Source of the DNA: Salaquimonas sp041736675
Lineage (GTDB): Bacteria; Pseudomonadota; Alphaproteobacteria; Rhizobiales; Rhizobiaceae
Length of the DNA stretch: 64,000 nt
Reading direction: 5' to 3'
Assembly: GCA_041736675.1 (NCBI GenBank)
Contig: JBGSTD010000009.1
Coordinates: 62,001-126,000, forward strand
Shown here: positions 8,641-17,465 of the stretch, in pieces
Layout: every line of letters starts with the position of its first letter
Numbering within the stretch: position 1 is the first letter of the stretch
The notes under the pieces: model-generated
Databases searched by the model: none
What the model was told of the DNA's origin: nothing
Seen by the model: only the letters and a program-made list of their open reading frames with translations
Position numbers and translations under genes: made by a program

Positions 8641-10317
8641 ATGTCAGATTCGCAGAGTAATCCGCCGGGCCAAACCCACACCGTATTCAACCAGTCGCCG
8701 GTCTTTGGCGGCCATAACGCCTGGTCTGATGATCCGCTGTTGATGCGGATTGCTTCAGCCCTTCCAACCATGGTTCGCGAGGGCTTTGGGCAATATGGAA
8801 AATGGCTCGGTGCGAAAGAGACCATCGAGCTTGCCCGCCTCGCCAACAAACATGTCCCGATCCTGAAAACCCATGACAGCAAAGGCAACCGCGCCGACGT
8901 TGTCGAATTTCATCCGTCCTATCATGCTTTCATGCGCAAATCAGTCAGCCTCGGACTGCACTGTTCGGTTTGGGAACTTGGACCGGAGGAAAACGGCCAC
9001 CGGCATATCGCCCGCGGCGTACGTTTTTACATGACCTCAGGCGTTGAACTGGGTCATCTCTGCCCGATAACAATGACTAATGCCTGCGTGGCCGCGATGA
9101 AAAAATCACCCGAGGTTGCAGAGGAATGGCTGCCGCTGATTACATCGCGCAAGTATGATCCATCAAACCGCGCTCCGGTCCAAAAAAGCGGCATAACCAT
9201 TGGCATGGGAATGACCGAAAAACAGGGTGGCACGGATGTTAGGACCAACAGGACGTATGCGGTTCCCGCAGGAAACGGTGTTTGGCAGTTGACAGGGCAC
9301 AAATGGTTTTTCTCTGCCCCCATGTGCGATGCATTTCTGGTGCTTGCCCAAATGCCTGTAGAGGGCAGGGAAGCTGGCCTTGGTTGTTTTCTTGTGCCAC
9401 GAAAATTGTCAGACGAACGTGACAACGGCCTGCAGTTGCAAAGGTTGAAAGACAAACTTGGCAACCGCTCCAATGCATCTTCTGAGGTTGAGTTTCACGG
9501 ATCTTACGGCCAGTTGATCGGGGAACCAGGCAAGGGCGTTTCAACCATCATCCAGATGGTCAATTTGACAAGACTGGATTGCGCCATGGGTTCCGCCGGT
9601 CTGATGCGGACTGCTCTTTGGGAAGCAGTTGAACATTGCCGTCACCGTCACGTTATGGGCAGCGCCTTGATTGATCAGGCGTTGATGCAGCGCGTGCTGG
9701 CGGATATGGCGCTTGATGTGGCTGCAGCAACCGCATTGGTTTTCAGATTGGCCCAGGCGTTTGACCGTGCGGCTGCCAACCCGGCAGAAGCGGCATATGC
9801 TCGCCTGATGACACCCGTGATCAAATACTGGGTATGCAAGATAGCCACGCCGTTGGTCTATGAAGCGATGGAATGTCTTGGTGGCAACGGATATGTGGAG
9901 GAGGGCAATCTCGCAAGACATCTGCGTGAAGCCCCGCTCAACGGCATTTGGGAGGGTTCGGGTAATGTGATGTGCCTGGATGTGTTGCGGGTGCTCATTC
10001 AAAATGATGAAACCCTGAAAACCGTGCTGGCTTCCCTGACACGCGATCTTGGCGGGGAGAATGCCGGCAAAACAGTCGATGTGATCAGCACTGCCAGCGT
10101 CATGGCACAAAACGATCCTGGATCGTCGCGCATTTTGACCGAGCAGCTTGCCCTGACCGCCGCCGCAGCCGAACTACGGCGCATTGGCCTTGGTGAAATT
10201 GCCGATGCGTTTATCGAAACCAGGCTGGGTGGTCTGTGGCGAAACACTTACGGCATGCTGGACCAGAGGCAGAATGCTGCCAGTATCCTGAAACAGCTTT
10301 ATCCGGCGCATTCGTAA
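8641..10317 (+). CDS. aidB: AidB-type acyl-CoA dehydrogenase
   Basis: 558 residues closely resembling E. coli AidB, an FAD protein of the acyl-CoA dehydrogenase superfamily induced by alkylating agents and thought to protect DNA. Conserved AidB stretches are QTHTVFNQ near the start, LCPITMT, IGMGMTEKQGGTDV, GHKWFFSAP, RLKDKLGNRSNAS and IWEGSGNVMCLDVLRVL. The C-terminal DNA-binding-type extension beyond the dehydrogenase core is present. It stands alone, divergent from pyrB. No ada or alkB gene is nearby, so an adaptive-response role is by homology only; a metabolic acyl-CoA role cannot be excluded. Confidence 0.9.
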   Translation: MSDSQSNPPGQTHTVFNQSPVFGGHNAWSDDPLLMRIASALPTMVREGFGQYGKWLGAKETIELARLANKHVPILKTHDSKGNRADVVEFHPSYHAFMRKSVSLGLHCSVWELGPEENGHRHIARGVRFYMTSGVELGHLCPITMTNACVAAMKKSPEVAEEWLPLITSRKYDPSNRAPVQKSGITIGMGMTEKQGGTDVRTNRTYAVPAGNGVWQLTGHKWFFSAPMCDAFLVLAQMPVEGREAGLGCFLVPRKLSDERDNGLQLQRLKDKLGNRSNASSEVEFHGSYGQLIGEPGKGVSTIIQMVNLTRLDCAMGSAGLMRTALWEAVEHCRHRHVMGSALIDQALMQRVLADMALDVAAATALVFRLAQAFDRAAANPAEAAYARLMTPVIKYWVCKIATPLVYEAMECLGGNGYVEEGNLARHLREAPLNGIWEGSGNVMCLDVLRVLIQNDETLKTVLASLTRDLGGENAGKTVDVISTASVMAQNDPGSSRILTEQLALTAAAAELRRIGLGEIADAFIETRLGGLWRNTYGMLDQRQNAASILKQLYPAHS

Positions 10318-10330
10318 GCCGTTTCGGCTG

Positions 10331-11299
10331 TTATGAGGTTGCGATATAGGTCGCCAGCAAAATGACAAACGGAATGCTGAAGAACGCCACAACGATCTGC
10401 ATGGTCACTATGGCCGCATAAAGCGGGGCATCGCCGCCCAAATCCTTGGCAAGCAGATAGCCATTCATTGCACTTGGCACGCATCCGGCAATCGCAATTG
10501 CAACAAGTTCACTCCCGCGTAGACCTGCAAAATATGCAATGCTGACATAAATTGCAGGAACCAAAAGCAGTTTCAGCCCCGTGGCAGCAACCACAGCCAT
10601 CAATGTTTTTCTTGGCATGATAAACCGCAATCCAGCACCCACCAGCAATAGTCCCATGGGCAGGGAAATCTGGCTGACCAACCGCAAGGTGTCTTCGAAC
10701 GGCAAGTAAAGTTTGAAACCCGTGAAATTGAGAACAAGCCCTGAGGCGGTGCCGATGACCAGCGGATTGCGGATAACCAGGAAAAACCTGTTTCCGATAT
10801 TGGCGCTTCGCTCGCCCCAACGGATGAGTGCAATCAGGTTGACCACACTTATCGGTATGGAGATTGCCCCGATTCCCATTGCCACAATTACTACAGCATC
10901 CGGTCCGCCCATTTTTTCCGCGATGGCAAGAGCCACAAATCCGTTCCAGCGGGTAAACCCTTGAAAAACACTCGAATAAGATGCGGATGATAAGCCGAAA
11001 GCAGCCTCCATCGGTACCCGCAGCAAAAAGCCAAGTACCAGAATAATTGCTAGCCCGAGGAAAAAAGCAAAAAGTGCAGTGCCTGCCTCGATTGTGCTGA
11101 AATCAGTCTTGTAAATCGTGTAAACAAGCAGGGCAGGAAAAAACAGGAAATAACTGATCCTTTCAAGCCCGGCCCAATGGTCATCCTGTATCAATTTGAC
11201 ATATTTTAGGAATGCCCCGATCGCGATCAGCAGGAAAACAGGCAGCAGGCTTTCAAAGATCGGGAGCAAGGGTAAATCCGGCAAATTGGAGAAGTGCAA
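10331..11299 (-). CDS. AEC family transporter (auxin efflux carrier-like permease)
   Basis: A very hydrophobic protein of 322 residues with about ten predicted membrane segments in two halves of five, the layout of the AEC family. The segment NPLVIGTASGLVLNF and the C-terminal GCVPSAMNGYLLAKDLGGD are family-like. Bacterial members carry small carboxylates such as malate or malonate, but the substrate cannot be told from sequence or context. It converges on aidB with only 13 bases between the stops, and is divergent from the small membrane protein gene at 11472. Confidence 0.88.
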   Translation of the reverse strand: MHFSNLPDLPLLPIFESLLPVFLLIAIGAFLKYVKLIQDDHWAGLERISYFLFFPALLVYTIYKTDFSTIEAGTALFAFFLGLAIILVLGFLLRVPMEAAFGLSSASYSSVFQGFTRWNGFVALAIAEKMGGPDAVVIVAMGIGAISIPISVVNLIALIRWGERSANIGNRFFLVIRNPLVIGTASGLVLNFTGFKLYLPFEDTLRLVSQISLPMGLLLVGAGLRFIMPRKTLMAVVAATGLKLLLVPAIYVSIAYFAGLRGSELVAIAIAGCVPSAMNGYLLAKDLGGDAPLYAAIVTMQIVVAFFSIPFVILLATYIATS

Positions 11300-11383
11300 A
11301 CCGACTATCCCAATCCGAGCAGGAAATCACGTTGAATCTGGGAGCCGCGCTGGAATAATATATCGAGATGGCAAGGGTAGGCA

Positions 11384-11406
11384 TTAACCTTGAAAATTAA
11401 GGTTAA
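11384..11406. repeat. Inverted repeat in divergent promoter region
   Basis: TTAACCTT (11384-11391) and AAGGTTAA (11399-11406) are perfect eight-base arms around a seven-base centre. They lie between the divergent AEC permease and the small membrane protein at 11472. It could be an operator. It does not fit the CtrA spacing (TTAA-N7-TTAA). Confidence 0.4.
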
Positions 11407-11471
11407 CAAATGGTTTACGTTGCGCGCACCATTTTAATGCCTCAAGGTGAGGGGACTGAAAGGCGGTCACC

Positions 11472-11825
11472 TTGCGTATATTTCTTGCACTATGGTTCAT
11501 TCCACTCGCGCTCTTCTGGAGCTGGTATGCCTTGAGCTCAAACGACATCTCGTTCGGCTATCACATGTTGAGCCGTCAGGTGCATGATCTTGTGTTCCAG
11601 ATATATGGCAACATGCTGGGCGTTGAACCAGCAAAAATTCCTGCAATGGTAGCTTCTGCCTGCGCTTTTGACTCACTGCTGGTCATGGGGATTGCCGCTT
11701 TTCGTTGGCGCAAACACTGGCTGCCGCAAACAAAAGAGATTTTTTCCTCTTATTGGAATGATGACAGCGGACGCGAAACTAGCGCCGGATATTCGAGATC
11801 CGGTCCAGTACACCCTGCAGAATAA
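11472..11825 (+). CDS. Small membrane protein, DUF6105-like
   Basis: 117 residues starting from a TTG with AAAGGCGG upstream. The N-terminus holds one hydrophobic segment (about residues 3-22), followed by a conserved-looking SFGYHMLSRQVHDLVFQIYGN stretch and a second hydrophobic segment near 60-80. I recall similar small rhizobial proteins under DUF6105; that assignment is from memory. The last 15 codons overlap the end of the convergent ruvX gene by 47 bases, so the tail after about residue 95 may be a read-through extension. Function unknown. Confidence 0.65.
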   Translation: MRIFLALWFIPLALFWSWYALSSNDISFGYHMLSRQVHDLVFQIYGNMLGVEPAKIPAMVASACAFDSLLVMGIAAFRWRKHWLPQTKEIFSSYWNDDSGRETSAGYSRSGPVHPAE

Positions 11826-12258
11826 ACGCCGCTGCCGCAGCATCAATTTTTGCTGCGCGCTTTTTGCGTGACATATCGGCTTCAATCATCACCCGCTCTG
11901 CGGCAACCGTAGACAGTCGCTCATCCCACAAAACAACAGGAAGATCAGTCAGGCGAACCAGATTGCGCACAAAAGCGCGGGTTGCCTGGGCGCGCGGACC
12001 CTCAGAGCCATCCATATTGAGTGGTAATCCAATGACCAGAGCGCAAACCTTGTTCTGTCCGCTTAATTCAAGCAGGCGTTCTACGTCTTTTGAAAATTTG
12101 GTCCGTTGAATGGTTTCAAGACTTGCGGCGATCTGCAGCATTCCGTCAGAAACGGCAATGCCTATCGTCTTTGTACCCAGATCAAGACCAAGCAAACGCT
12201 GGCCGTGCTGATGCAATTGCGCCAATTCTTCGACAGATATAATGTTGCCTGTACTCAT
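11779..12258 (-). CDS. ruvX: Holliday junction resolvase-like protein RuvX/YqgF
   Basis: 159 residues of the YqgF family, an RNase H-fold nuclease linked to 16S rRNA 5'-end maturation and possibly to Holliday junction resolution. The first strand and catalytic Asp26 are in GLDLGTKTIGIAVSD, VIGLPLNMDGSEG marks the second motif, DERLSTVAAE carries the conserved Glu, and KIDAAAAAFILQ holds the last Asp. Length is slightly above the usual 140-150. It is convergent and overlapping with the small membrane protein gene, and divergent from the UPF0173 gene. Confidence 0.95.
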   Translation of the reverse strand: MSTGNIISVEELAQLHQHGQRLLGLDLGTKTIGIAVSDGMLQIAASLETIQRTKFSKDVERLLELSGQNKVCALVIGLPLNMDGSEGPRAQATRAFVRNLVRLTDLPVVLWDERLSTVAAERVMIEADMSRKKRAAKIDAAAAAFILQGVLDRISNIRR

Positions 12259-12356
12259 TGCTTCGGTATTATCGCTTTAAAGCAAAAATGCAATGACTAC
12301 GGTTTGGCGCGTCTATGAAGTGAAAGCGCCTGCTGAAATTGGAAATGGAGATCAAG

Positions 12357-13064
12357 ATGAAATTGACCTGGTTTGGCCATTCGGCCTTTGGCATTGAGAT
12401 TGCCAATACGAAAATTCTGATTGATCCGTTTTTTACCGGAGAATTTGCCGACAAGGATAAACAGGCAGAGGCGATGAAGGGCACAACCCATGTATTGCTA
12501 ACTCACGGCCATGACGATCATATCGGTTCGGCGTTGGAAATCTGCAACCAGACTGGTGCACAATTGGTGGCCAATTTCGAGATATGCATGTATCTCGTCG
12601 GTGAAGGCCTTTCCGATAAACAGATCAATCCTGGAAATCTGGGCGGTACAGTGGATTGTGGTGCTTTTACCGTGACATTCGTGCAGGCGCTTCATTCCTC
12701 ATCAAAACAGATTGGCGCAGGCAAGAATGTTTACCTTGGCAATCCTGCGGGGCTAATTATCCATGCTGACGGAGAAAAAACTCTCTATCACATGGGGGAC
12801 ACCGACATTTTTGGTGACATGGCACTGATCAATGAATTGCACCAGCCACAAATTGGTCTGGTACCAATCGGCGACCGTTTTACCATGGGGGGCGCGGTAG
12901 CGGCTTTGGCCTGTCGCCGCTTTTTCAATTTTGAAACCATCCTGCCATGTCATTACGCAACCTTCCCGATGCTGGAGGCCAATGCTGACAAGTTTGTTTC
13001 AGCGATGGAAGGTGATGCAGGCAAGGTGAAAGTGGTCAGGCAAGGTACAACGCTGGACCTTTGA
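12357..13064 (+). CDS. UPF0173 metal-dependent hydrolase (metallo-beta-lactamase fold)
   Basis: 235 residues with the metallo-beta-lactamase signature THGHDDHIG (H50, H52, D54, H55), the later YHMGDTDIFGDM and the closing PCHYATFP histidine. The family is widespread and conserved as UPF0173, with no settled substrate. The ATG at 12357 was chosen because GGAG lies seven bases upstream and MKLTWFGHSAF matches the family start; an in-frame start at 12339 would add six residues. It precedes gatC by about 130 bases. Confidence 0.93.
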   Translation: MKLTWFGHSAFGIEIANTKILIDPFFTGEFADKDKQAEAMKGTTHVLLTHGHDDHIGSALEICNQTGAQLVANFEICMYLVGEGLSDKQINPGNLGGTVDCGAFTVTFVQALHSSSKQIGAGKNVYLGNPAGLIIHADGEKTLYHMGDTDIFGDMALINELHQPQIGLVPIGDRFTMGGAVAALACRRFFNFETILPCHYATFPMLEANADKFVSAMEGDAGKVKVVRQGTTLDL

Positions 13065-13195
13065 TTTTGCTTTTTAAAGCCCCGTCACCATTGAACCTTG
13101 CTGCCAACCCCTTTATAGCCAAGGTTTGTTGTTGGAATTACAAAAGACACTTGCGAACAACAATAACCACATGAACCCATATGGACCCGGATTAA

Positions 13196-13483
13196 ATGTC
13201 AGTCGATCTTGATACCGTCAAACGCGTCGCGAAACTTGCGCGCATCGCAGTCACCCCTGAACAGGCCGACAAAATGGTTGGTGAACTCAACAACATCATC
13301 GGGTTTGTAGAGCAATTGAACGAAGCGAATGTTGATGGTGTCGAACCAATGACATCTGTCGTTCACATGACCATGCGAAAACGGGTGGACGAAGTCACTG
13401 ACGGCAACAAGGCCGACGATATCGTCGCCAATGCGCCGCTGACAGAGGACCATTTCTTCATGGTTCCCAAAGTCGTTGAATAG
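13196..13483 (+). CDS. gatC: Aspartyl/glutamyl-tRNA amidotransferase subunit C
   Basis: 95 residues, the usual length. GatC wraps around GatA and bridges it to GatB in the enzyme that converts Glu-tRNA(Gln) to Gln-tRNA(Gln), and Asp-tRNA(Asn) in many bacteria. Family features are VKRVAKLARIAVTPEQ at the start, FVEQLNEANVDGVEPM in the middle and LRKRVDEV-like RKRVDEVTDG followed by APLTEDHFFMVPKVVE at the end. It heads the gat region but is separated from gatA by two small genes. Confidence 0.96.
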   Translation: MSVDLDTVKRVAKLARIAVTPEQADKMVGELNNIIGFVEQLNEANVDGVEPMTSVVHMTMRKRVDEVTDGNKADDIVANAPLTEDHFFMVPKVVE

Positions 13484-13512
13484 GCTTTCACATTTCAGAT
13501 TGGAAACTTGAA

Positions 13513-13971
13513 ATGAAAAGATTGGCAGTAATTGGGTGTTGCGCGGCGCTGCCTTTCGGTGGAAGCGCCCTCGCGGCTGAGCTTCCGGATTATCTAATGG
13601 GAGGACAGACCTATGCAACAAACCAGAAAGCCTGTGGAGGGTTTCAGGATGGCGATTTGCCGGATGATTCTTACAACTTGGGTGCAACAGGTATCTTCGG
13701 TTATGAATTTGGCTGCGTGTTTGTCGACATCAAACCGGTTATATATCCGGACAATGAAGATCCCGTTTTCAGCCATATTATGACTGCCAGTTGCGGTGAT
13801 GATTCCGGTGTCACCCGGCCTGATACTTTTCATTTTTCCTATTATGAGGGCATTTTAACCGTAACATCCCAAACCGATTATCTGTATCAACTCCTTCGCC
13901 CGAGCGAAGGAGAGAACACTGGCAGTGTCGGGTTTGTTAACACCCAGTTTGAAATGTGTAAGCCAAAATGA
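13513..13971 (+). CDS. Secreted hypothetical protein with four cysteines
   Basis: 152 residues that I do not recognise. A signal peptide is evident: MKR, a hydrophobic core to about residue 20, and an ALAA cleavage site near 22. The mature part has four cysteines (C41, C68, C94, C149), enough for two disulfides in the periplasm, and many acidic and aromatic residues. It begins 29 bases after gatC, and its stop overlaps the start of the following GNAT gene (ATGA), so it is transcribed with the gat genes although no functional link is apparent. Confidence 0.75.
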   Translation: MKRLAVIGCCAALPFGGSALAAELPDYLMGGQTYATNQKACGGFQDGDLPDDSYNLGATGIFGYEFGCVFVDIKPVIYPDNEDPVFSHIMTASCGDDSGVTRPDTFHFSYYEGILTVTSQTDYLYQLLRPSEGENTGSVGFVNTQFEMCKPK

Positions 13972-14432
13972 ATTTGACTCTTACCCAGGAAACCCCGTTG
14001 CAGGATGATGTTCGCCGCATGGTCAGCGCACTGAATGCCTATCTCAATCCGCTCTCACCGCCGGAATTTCAGTTCCAGATGACCGTCGAGCAAATGGCTG
14101 AAACAGCGACAACACTTTTCGTATTGCGCGATAATGATGGCAAGGCCATGGGAATGGGTGCCCTCAAGGTACACGATGAGACAATGGGTGAAGTAAAACG
14201 CATGTTCACCGATCCGCAAATACGTGGTTTGGGCGAAGGCAAAACCATTTTGAGTGCGATAGAAAATCTGGCCCGCGAAAAAGGTATCCGTGTATTGATG
14301 CTCGAAACCGGCGGAACGACCGGATTTGAAGCTGCATGGCGGGTATATGAACGTGCAGGCTTTCGCGAACGCGGACCGTTTCTCGACTATCCGGCCTCTA
14401 CGTACTCAAGATTCTATGAAAAACACCTCTAG
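13968..14432 (+). CDS. GNAT family N-acetyltransferase
   Basis: 154 residues with the acetyl-CoA-binding motif A as VKRMFTDPQIRGLGEGKTIL and a C-terminal VYERAGFRERGPF typical of GNAT enzymes. The arrangement resembles PhnO/YjgM-like small acetyltransferases, but the substrate is unknown. It overlaps the preceding secreted-protein gene by ATGA and ends 18 bases before gatA. A GNAT gene between gatC and gatA is, as I recall, common in rhizobia. Confidence 0.88.
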   Translation: MNLTLTQETPLQDDVRRMVSALNAYLNPLSPPEFQFQMTVEQMAETATTLFVLRDNDGKAMGMGALKVHDETMGEVKRMFTDPQIRGLGEGKTILSAIENLAREKGIRVLMLETGGTTGFEAAWRVYERAGFRERGPFLDYPASTYSRFYEKHL

Positions 14433-14450
14433 CAGAAACAGTATTATCCG

Positions 14451-15932
14451 ATGACCGATCTGACCAAATTCACCATCGCCGAAGCCCGTGACAAACTGCG
14501 CGCCAAAGAGTTTACCTCGGTTGAGCTGACCTCCGCGTATCTTGCAGCCATTAATGCGGCCAATTCGAAATTGAATGCCTATGTTGCCGTTACCAACGAA
14601 AAGGCGTTGATGATGGCTCAGGCTTCAGATGAGCGTTTGATGGTCGGCAGTCATGCTCCTTTGGAGGGGATTCCGCTCGGCATCAAGGATTTGTTCGGCA
14701 CACTGGATGTACACACACAAGCCTGCTCGCACATACTTGACGGGTTCAAACCCAAATACGAATCGACAGTCACCCAAAATCTCTGGAACGACGGAGCTGT
14801 CATGCTCGGCAAGCTCAATATGGACGAATTCGCCATGGGCTCGTCAAACGAGACTTCGTACTACGGACCGGTAGTCAACCCCTGGCGCGCCAACAATTCC
14901 AACGCCGATCTGGTGCCGGGTGGTTCATCGGGCGGCTCTGCGTCTGCTGTTTCCGCCCATTTGTGTGCGGCTGCGACGGCAACTGATACGGGCGGGTCAA
15001 TCCGCCAGCCTGCCGCCTTTACAGGCACTGTGGGCATCAAGCCAACGTATGGCCGTTGCTCGCGCTGGGGCATTGCGGCTTTTGCGTCTTCACTGGATCA
15101 GGCTGGCCCGATCACCCGCGATGTGCGCGATGCGGCAATCATGCTTCAATCCATGGCGAGTGTGGACCCCAAGGACACGACTTCGGTTGAAGCACCTGAA
15201 GCCCATTACGAGGCTGCCATTGGCAAATCCGTCAAGGGCATGAAAATCGGTATTCCGAAGGAATACCGCGTAGACAACATGCCCGAGGAAATCGAAGCCC
15301 TCTGGCAGCAGGGCATTGCCTGGTACAAGGCAGCAGGCGCAGAGATCGTCGACATTTCCCTGCCGCACACCAAATACGCGCTTCCCGCCTATTACATTGT
15401 TGCGCCAGCTGAGGCTTCTTCAAACCTCGCGCGCTATGACGGCGTTCGCTACGGCCTGCGCGTTCCTGGCAAGGACATTACCGACATGTATGAAAAGACC
15501 CGAGCTGCAGGCTTTGGCGAGGAAGTGCGCCGGCGCATCATGATCGGCACCTATGTGCTGTCAGCAGGCTACTATGACGCCTATTATCTGCGTGCACAAA
15601 AGGTACGCACGCTGATCAAGCAGGATTTTGAAAAGGCATTTGCAGCGGGAGTTGATGCGATTTTGACCCCGGCAACACCATCAGCCGCATTTGAAATCGG
15701 CGACAAGGAACTTGCCGCAGATCCGGTGAAAATGTATCTCAACGACATCTTCACGGTCACCGTCAACATGGCCGGACTGCCGGGCATCGCCGTTCCTGCC
15801 GGGCTCTCAGCCACAGGCCTGCCGATGGGTCTTCAACTGATAGGCAGACCCTTCGAAGAGGAAACCCTGTTCCAGGCAGCCCACATTATCGAAGATGCAG
15901 CGGGACGGTTTGAACCCAAAAAGTGGTGGTGA
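14451..15932 (+). CDS. gatA: Glutamyl-tRNA(Gln) amidotransferase subunit A
   Basis: 493 residues of the amidase-signature family; GatA hydrolyses glutamine and delivers ammonia to GatB. The Ser-cisSer-Lys triad is visible as K79 (GIPLGIKDLF), S159 (PGGSSGGSA) and the nucleophile S183 (TDTGGSIRQPA), the last two 24 residues apart as in characterised GatA. GIKPTYGRCSRWG and PITRDVRDAA follow. It is separated from gatB by an MFS gene and an oxygenase gene, so the operon is broken up compared with a plain gatCAB layout. Confidence 0.97.
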   Translation: MTDLTKFTIAEARDKLRAKEFTSVELTSAYLAAINAANSKLNAYVAVTNEKALMMAQASDERLMVGSHAPLEGIPLGIKDLFGTLDVHTQACSHILDGFKPKYESTVTQNLWNDGAVMLGKLNMDEFAMGSSNETSYYGPVVNPWRANNSNADLVPGGSSGGSASAVSAHLCAAATATDTGGSIRQPAAFTGTVGIKPTYGRCSRWGIAAFASSLDQAGPITRDVRDAAIMLQSMASVDPKDTTSVEAPEAHYEAAIGKSVKGMKIGIPKEYRVDNMPEEIEALWQQGIAWYKAAGAEIVDISLPHTKYALPAYYIVAPAEASSNLARYDGVRYGLRVPGKDITDMYEKTRAAGFGEEVRRRIMIGTYVLSAGYYDAYYLRAQKVRTLIKQDFEKAFAAGVDAILTPATPSAAFEIGDKELAADPVKMYLNDIFTVTVNMAGLPGIAVPAGLSATGLPMGLQLIGRPFEEETLFQAAHIIEDAAGRFEPKKWW

Positions 15933-16210
15933 GGCGCGATCGCATCTTGTGGTTTGAGTTGTAAGGCAATTGCGCTGAAGATTGCCGATTTGCTGTCACG
16001 AGTTCCTGTTATTTCCCATTGAGATGCTTTACCCTCGATAGCATCACTGTAATTTTGGAGAACTCTGCCGGTAACTGGAAATCCCCCCAAAGCGACACAA
16101 TCTTTCGCTTCCACCCCCTTGTATTGCCCGACTTTTAGGCAGATCGTACCTGTTCACTGATTTGATAATGGCATTTCTGCCGTTTTGTTGATTTTCACTG
16201 GCAGATTACA

Positions 16211-17449
16211 ATGGTTCAACGCCGCATTGCGCTTACTACCTACCAGCCCGCACGGGCGGGGGTGCGCTCATTTGCAATTCTTGCAGCCTTTGAGGCCGCG
16301 GCGCGAAGCATCCTGATTTCCGTCTATCCGGTATTGATGTATCGAAGCCTTGGTGATGCCAAGGTCGTATCGGAAGTATATTTGCTCATCGGCGTTGCCT
16401 CGCTGATCGTGGCGTTATGCACGCCCATGCTTGGCAGCCTTTTCCCGCGGCGAATCCTTTACACGATTGCTGCCTGTTTCATGATCGTGGGCAATCTGAT
16501 CGGATTGAGCGGACTGCCCCATTCGATTCCTTTTGCCGTGCTGCTCAACGCTTCAGCGCTGGTGGTCATGACGGTCTGCTTCAATGCCTATGTGATGGAC
16601 TATATTGAACGCAATTCAATGGGCAAGAACGAATCTTCCAGATTGCTTTACAGCGGCGCATCCTGGGCAATCGGGCCATATCTGGGCGTATTGCTGATGG
16701 ATCGCTGGCCTGCGGCTCCTTTTGTTATCTCAATTCTCGCAGTGTGCGGACTTCTGTCCTGGTTCTGGTTCCTGCGCCTTGGCAATGGCAAGGTCATCAC
16801 ACGGGCGACCAAGCCGGTGACCAACCCCTTCAAATATCTCAGACGATTTTTCCATCAGCCATCCCTGGTGGTCGGCTGGCTGTTTGCGGTGATCCGCTCG
16901 GTCGGATGGGGGATATATATCATTTATGTCCCGATTTTTGCCGTCGAATCCGGTCTCAGCGACCAGCTTGGCGGGATAGCACTTTCCCTGTCCAACGCTT
17001 TGCTGTTTCTCTCGCCCTTCATGTCGCGCTACCTGACTATCACAGGTGTAAGGGCAACGATCATGACCGGATTTATCGGCAGCGGCCTGTTGTTTGTTTC
17101 GGCAACCTTGTCTGCATCCGTTCCCTTTGCCGCGATTGGAATGCTGATCGCCTCAACACTTTTTCTTGTCTTGCTTGACGTTGCAGGTGGCTTGCCGTTC
17201 TTGCTGACAGTAAAACCGTCCGAACGGACAGAAATGGCAGCAGTATATTCCACATTCCGTGATGTATCAGCCGTGGTTGCGCCAGCCTTTGCCCGTGTTA
17301 TCCTGATTTTTGCGCCACTTTCAGGAGTGTTTCTGGCAGGCGGTGCAGTATTGCTGATTTGCGCCGGAATTGCCGGAACCCTGCATCCAAGATTGGGCAG
17401 AAAACGTGCCCGGTCTTCACCGGCCAAGGCAGGCACAGTACCAAACTAG
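16211..17449 (+). CDS. Major facilitator superfamily permease
   Basis: 412 residues with about twelve hydrophobic segments. The TM2-3 loop motif is weak (LGSLFPRRI rather than GxLaDrxGrr), so substrate class cannot be inferred. The start ATG at 16211 follows a 278-base gap after gatA in which I see no gene. The stop is 16 bases before the start of a 2OG-Fe(II) oxygenase gene, so the two probably form a unit. The pair lies between gatA and gatB and suggests uptake or export of a compound modified by the oxygenase; this is inference from position. Confidence 0.87.
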   Translation: MVQRRIALTTYQPARAGVRSFAILAAFEAAARSILISVYPVLMYRSLGDAKVVSEVYLLIGVASLIVALCTPMLGSLFPRRILYTIAACFMIVGNLIGLSGLPHSIPFAVLLNASALVVMTVCFNAYVMDYIERNSMGKNESSRLLYSGASWAIGPYLGVLLMDRWPAAPFVISILAVCGLLSWFWFLRLGNGKVITRATKPVTNPFKYLRRFFHQPSLVVGWLFAVIRSVGWGIYIIYVPIFAVESGLSDQLGGIALSLSNALLFLSPFMSRYLTITGVRATIMTGFIGSGLLFVSATLSASVPFAAIGMLIASTLFLVLLDVAGGLPFLLTVKPSERTEMAAVYSTFRDVSAVVAPAFARVILIFAPLSGVFLAGGAVLLICAGIAGTLHPRLGRKRARSSPAKAGTVPN

Positions 17450-17465
17450 ATGGAGAACAAATGAT

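Noticed and set aside
9541..10110. A 189-residue minus-strand frame
   Set aside because: It lies within aidB and is a shadow of its codon pattern.
11384..11406. A CtrA binding site
   Set aside because: The TTAA half-sites are spaced by nine bases, or two, and not by the seven of the full CtrA box; kept only as an inverted repeat.
15833..16114. A 93-residue minus-strand frame overlapping the end of gatA
   Set aside because: Half of it is antisense to gatA and the rest has no features of a gene; the gap after gatA appears to be non-coding.
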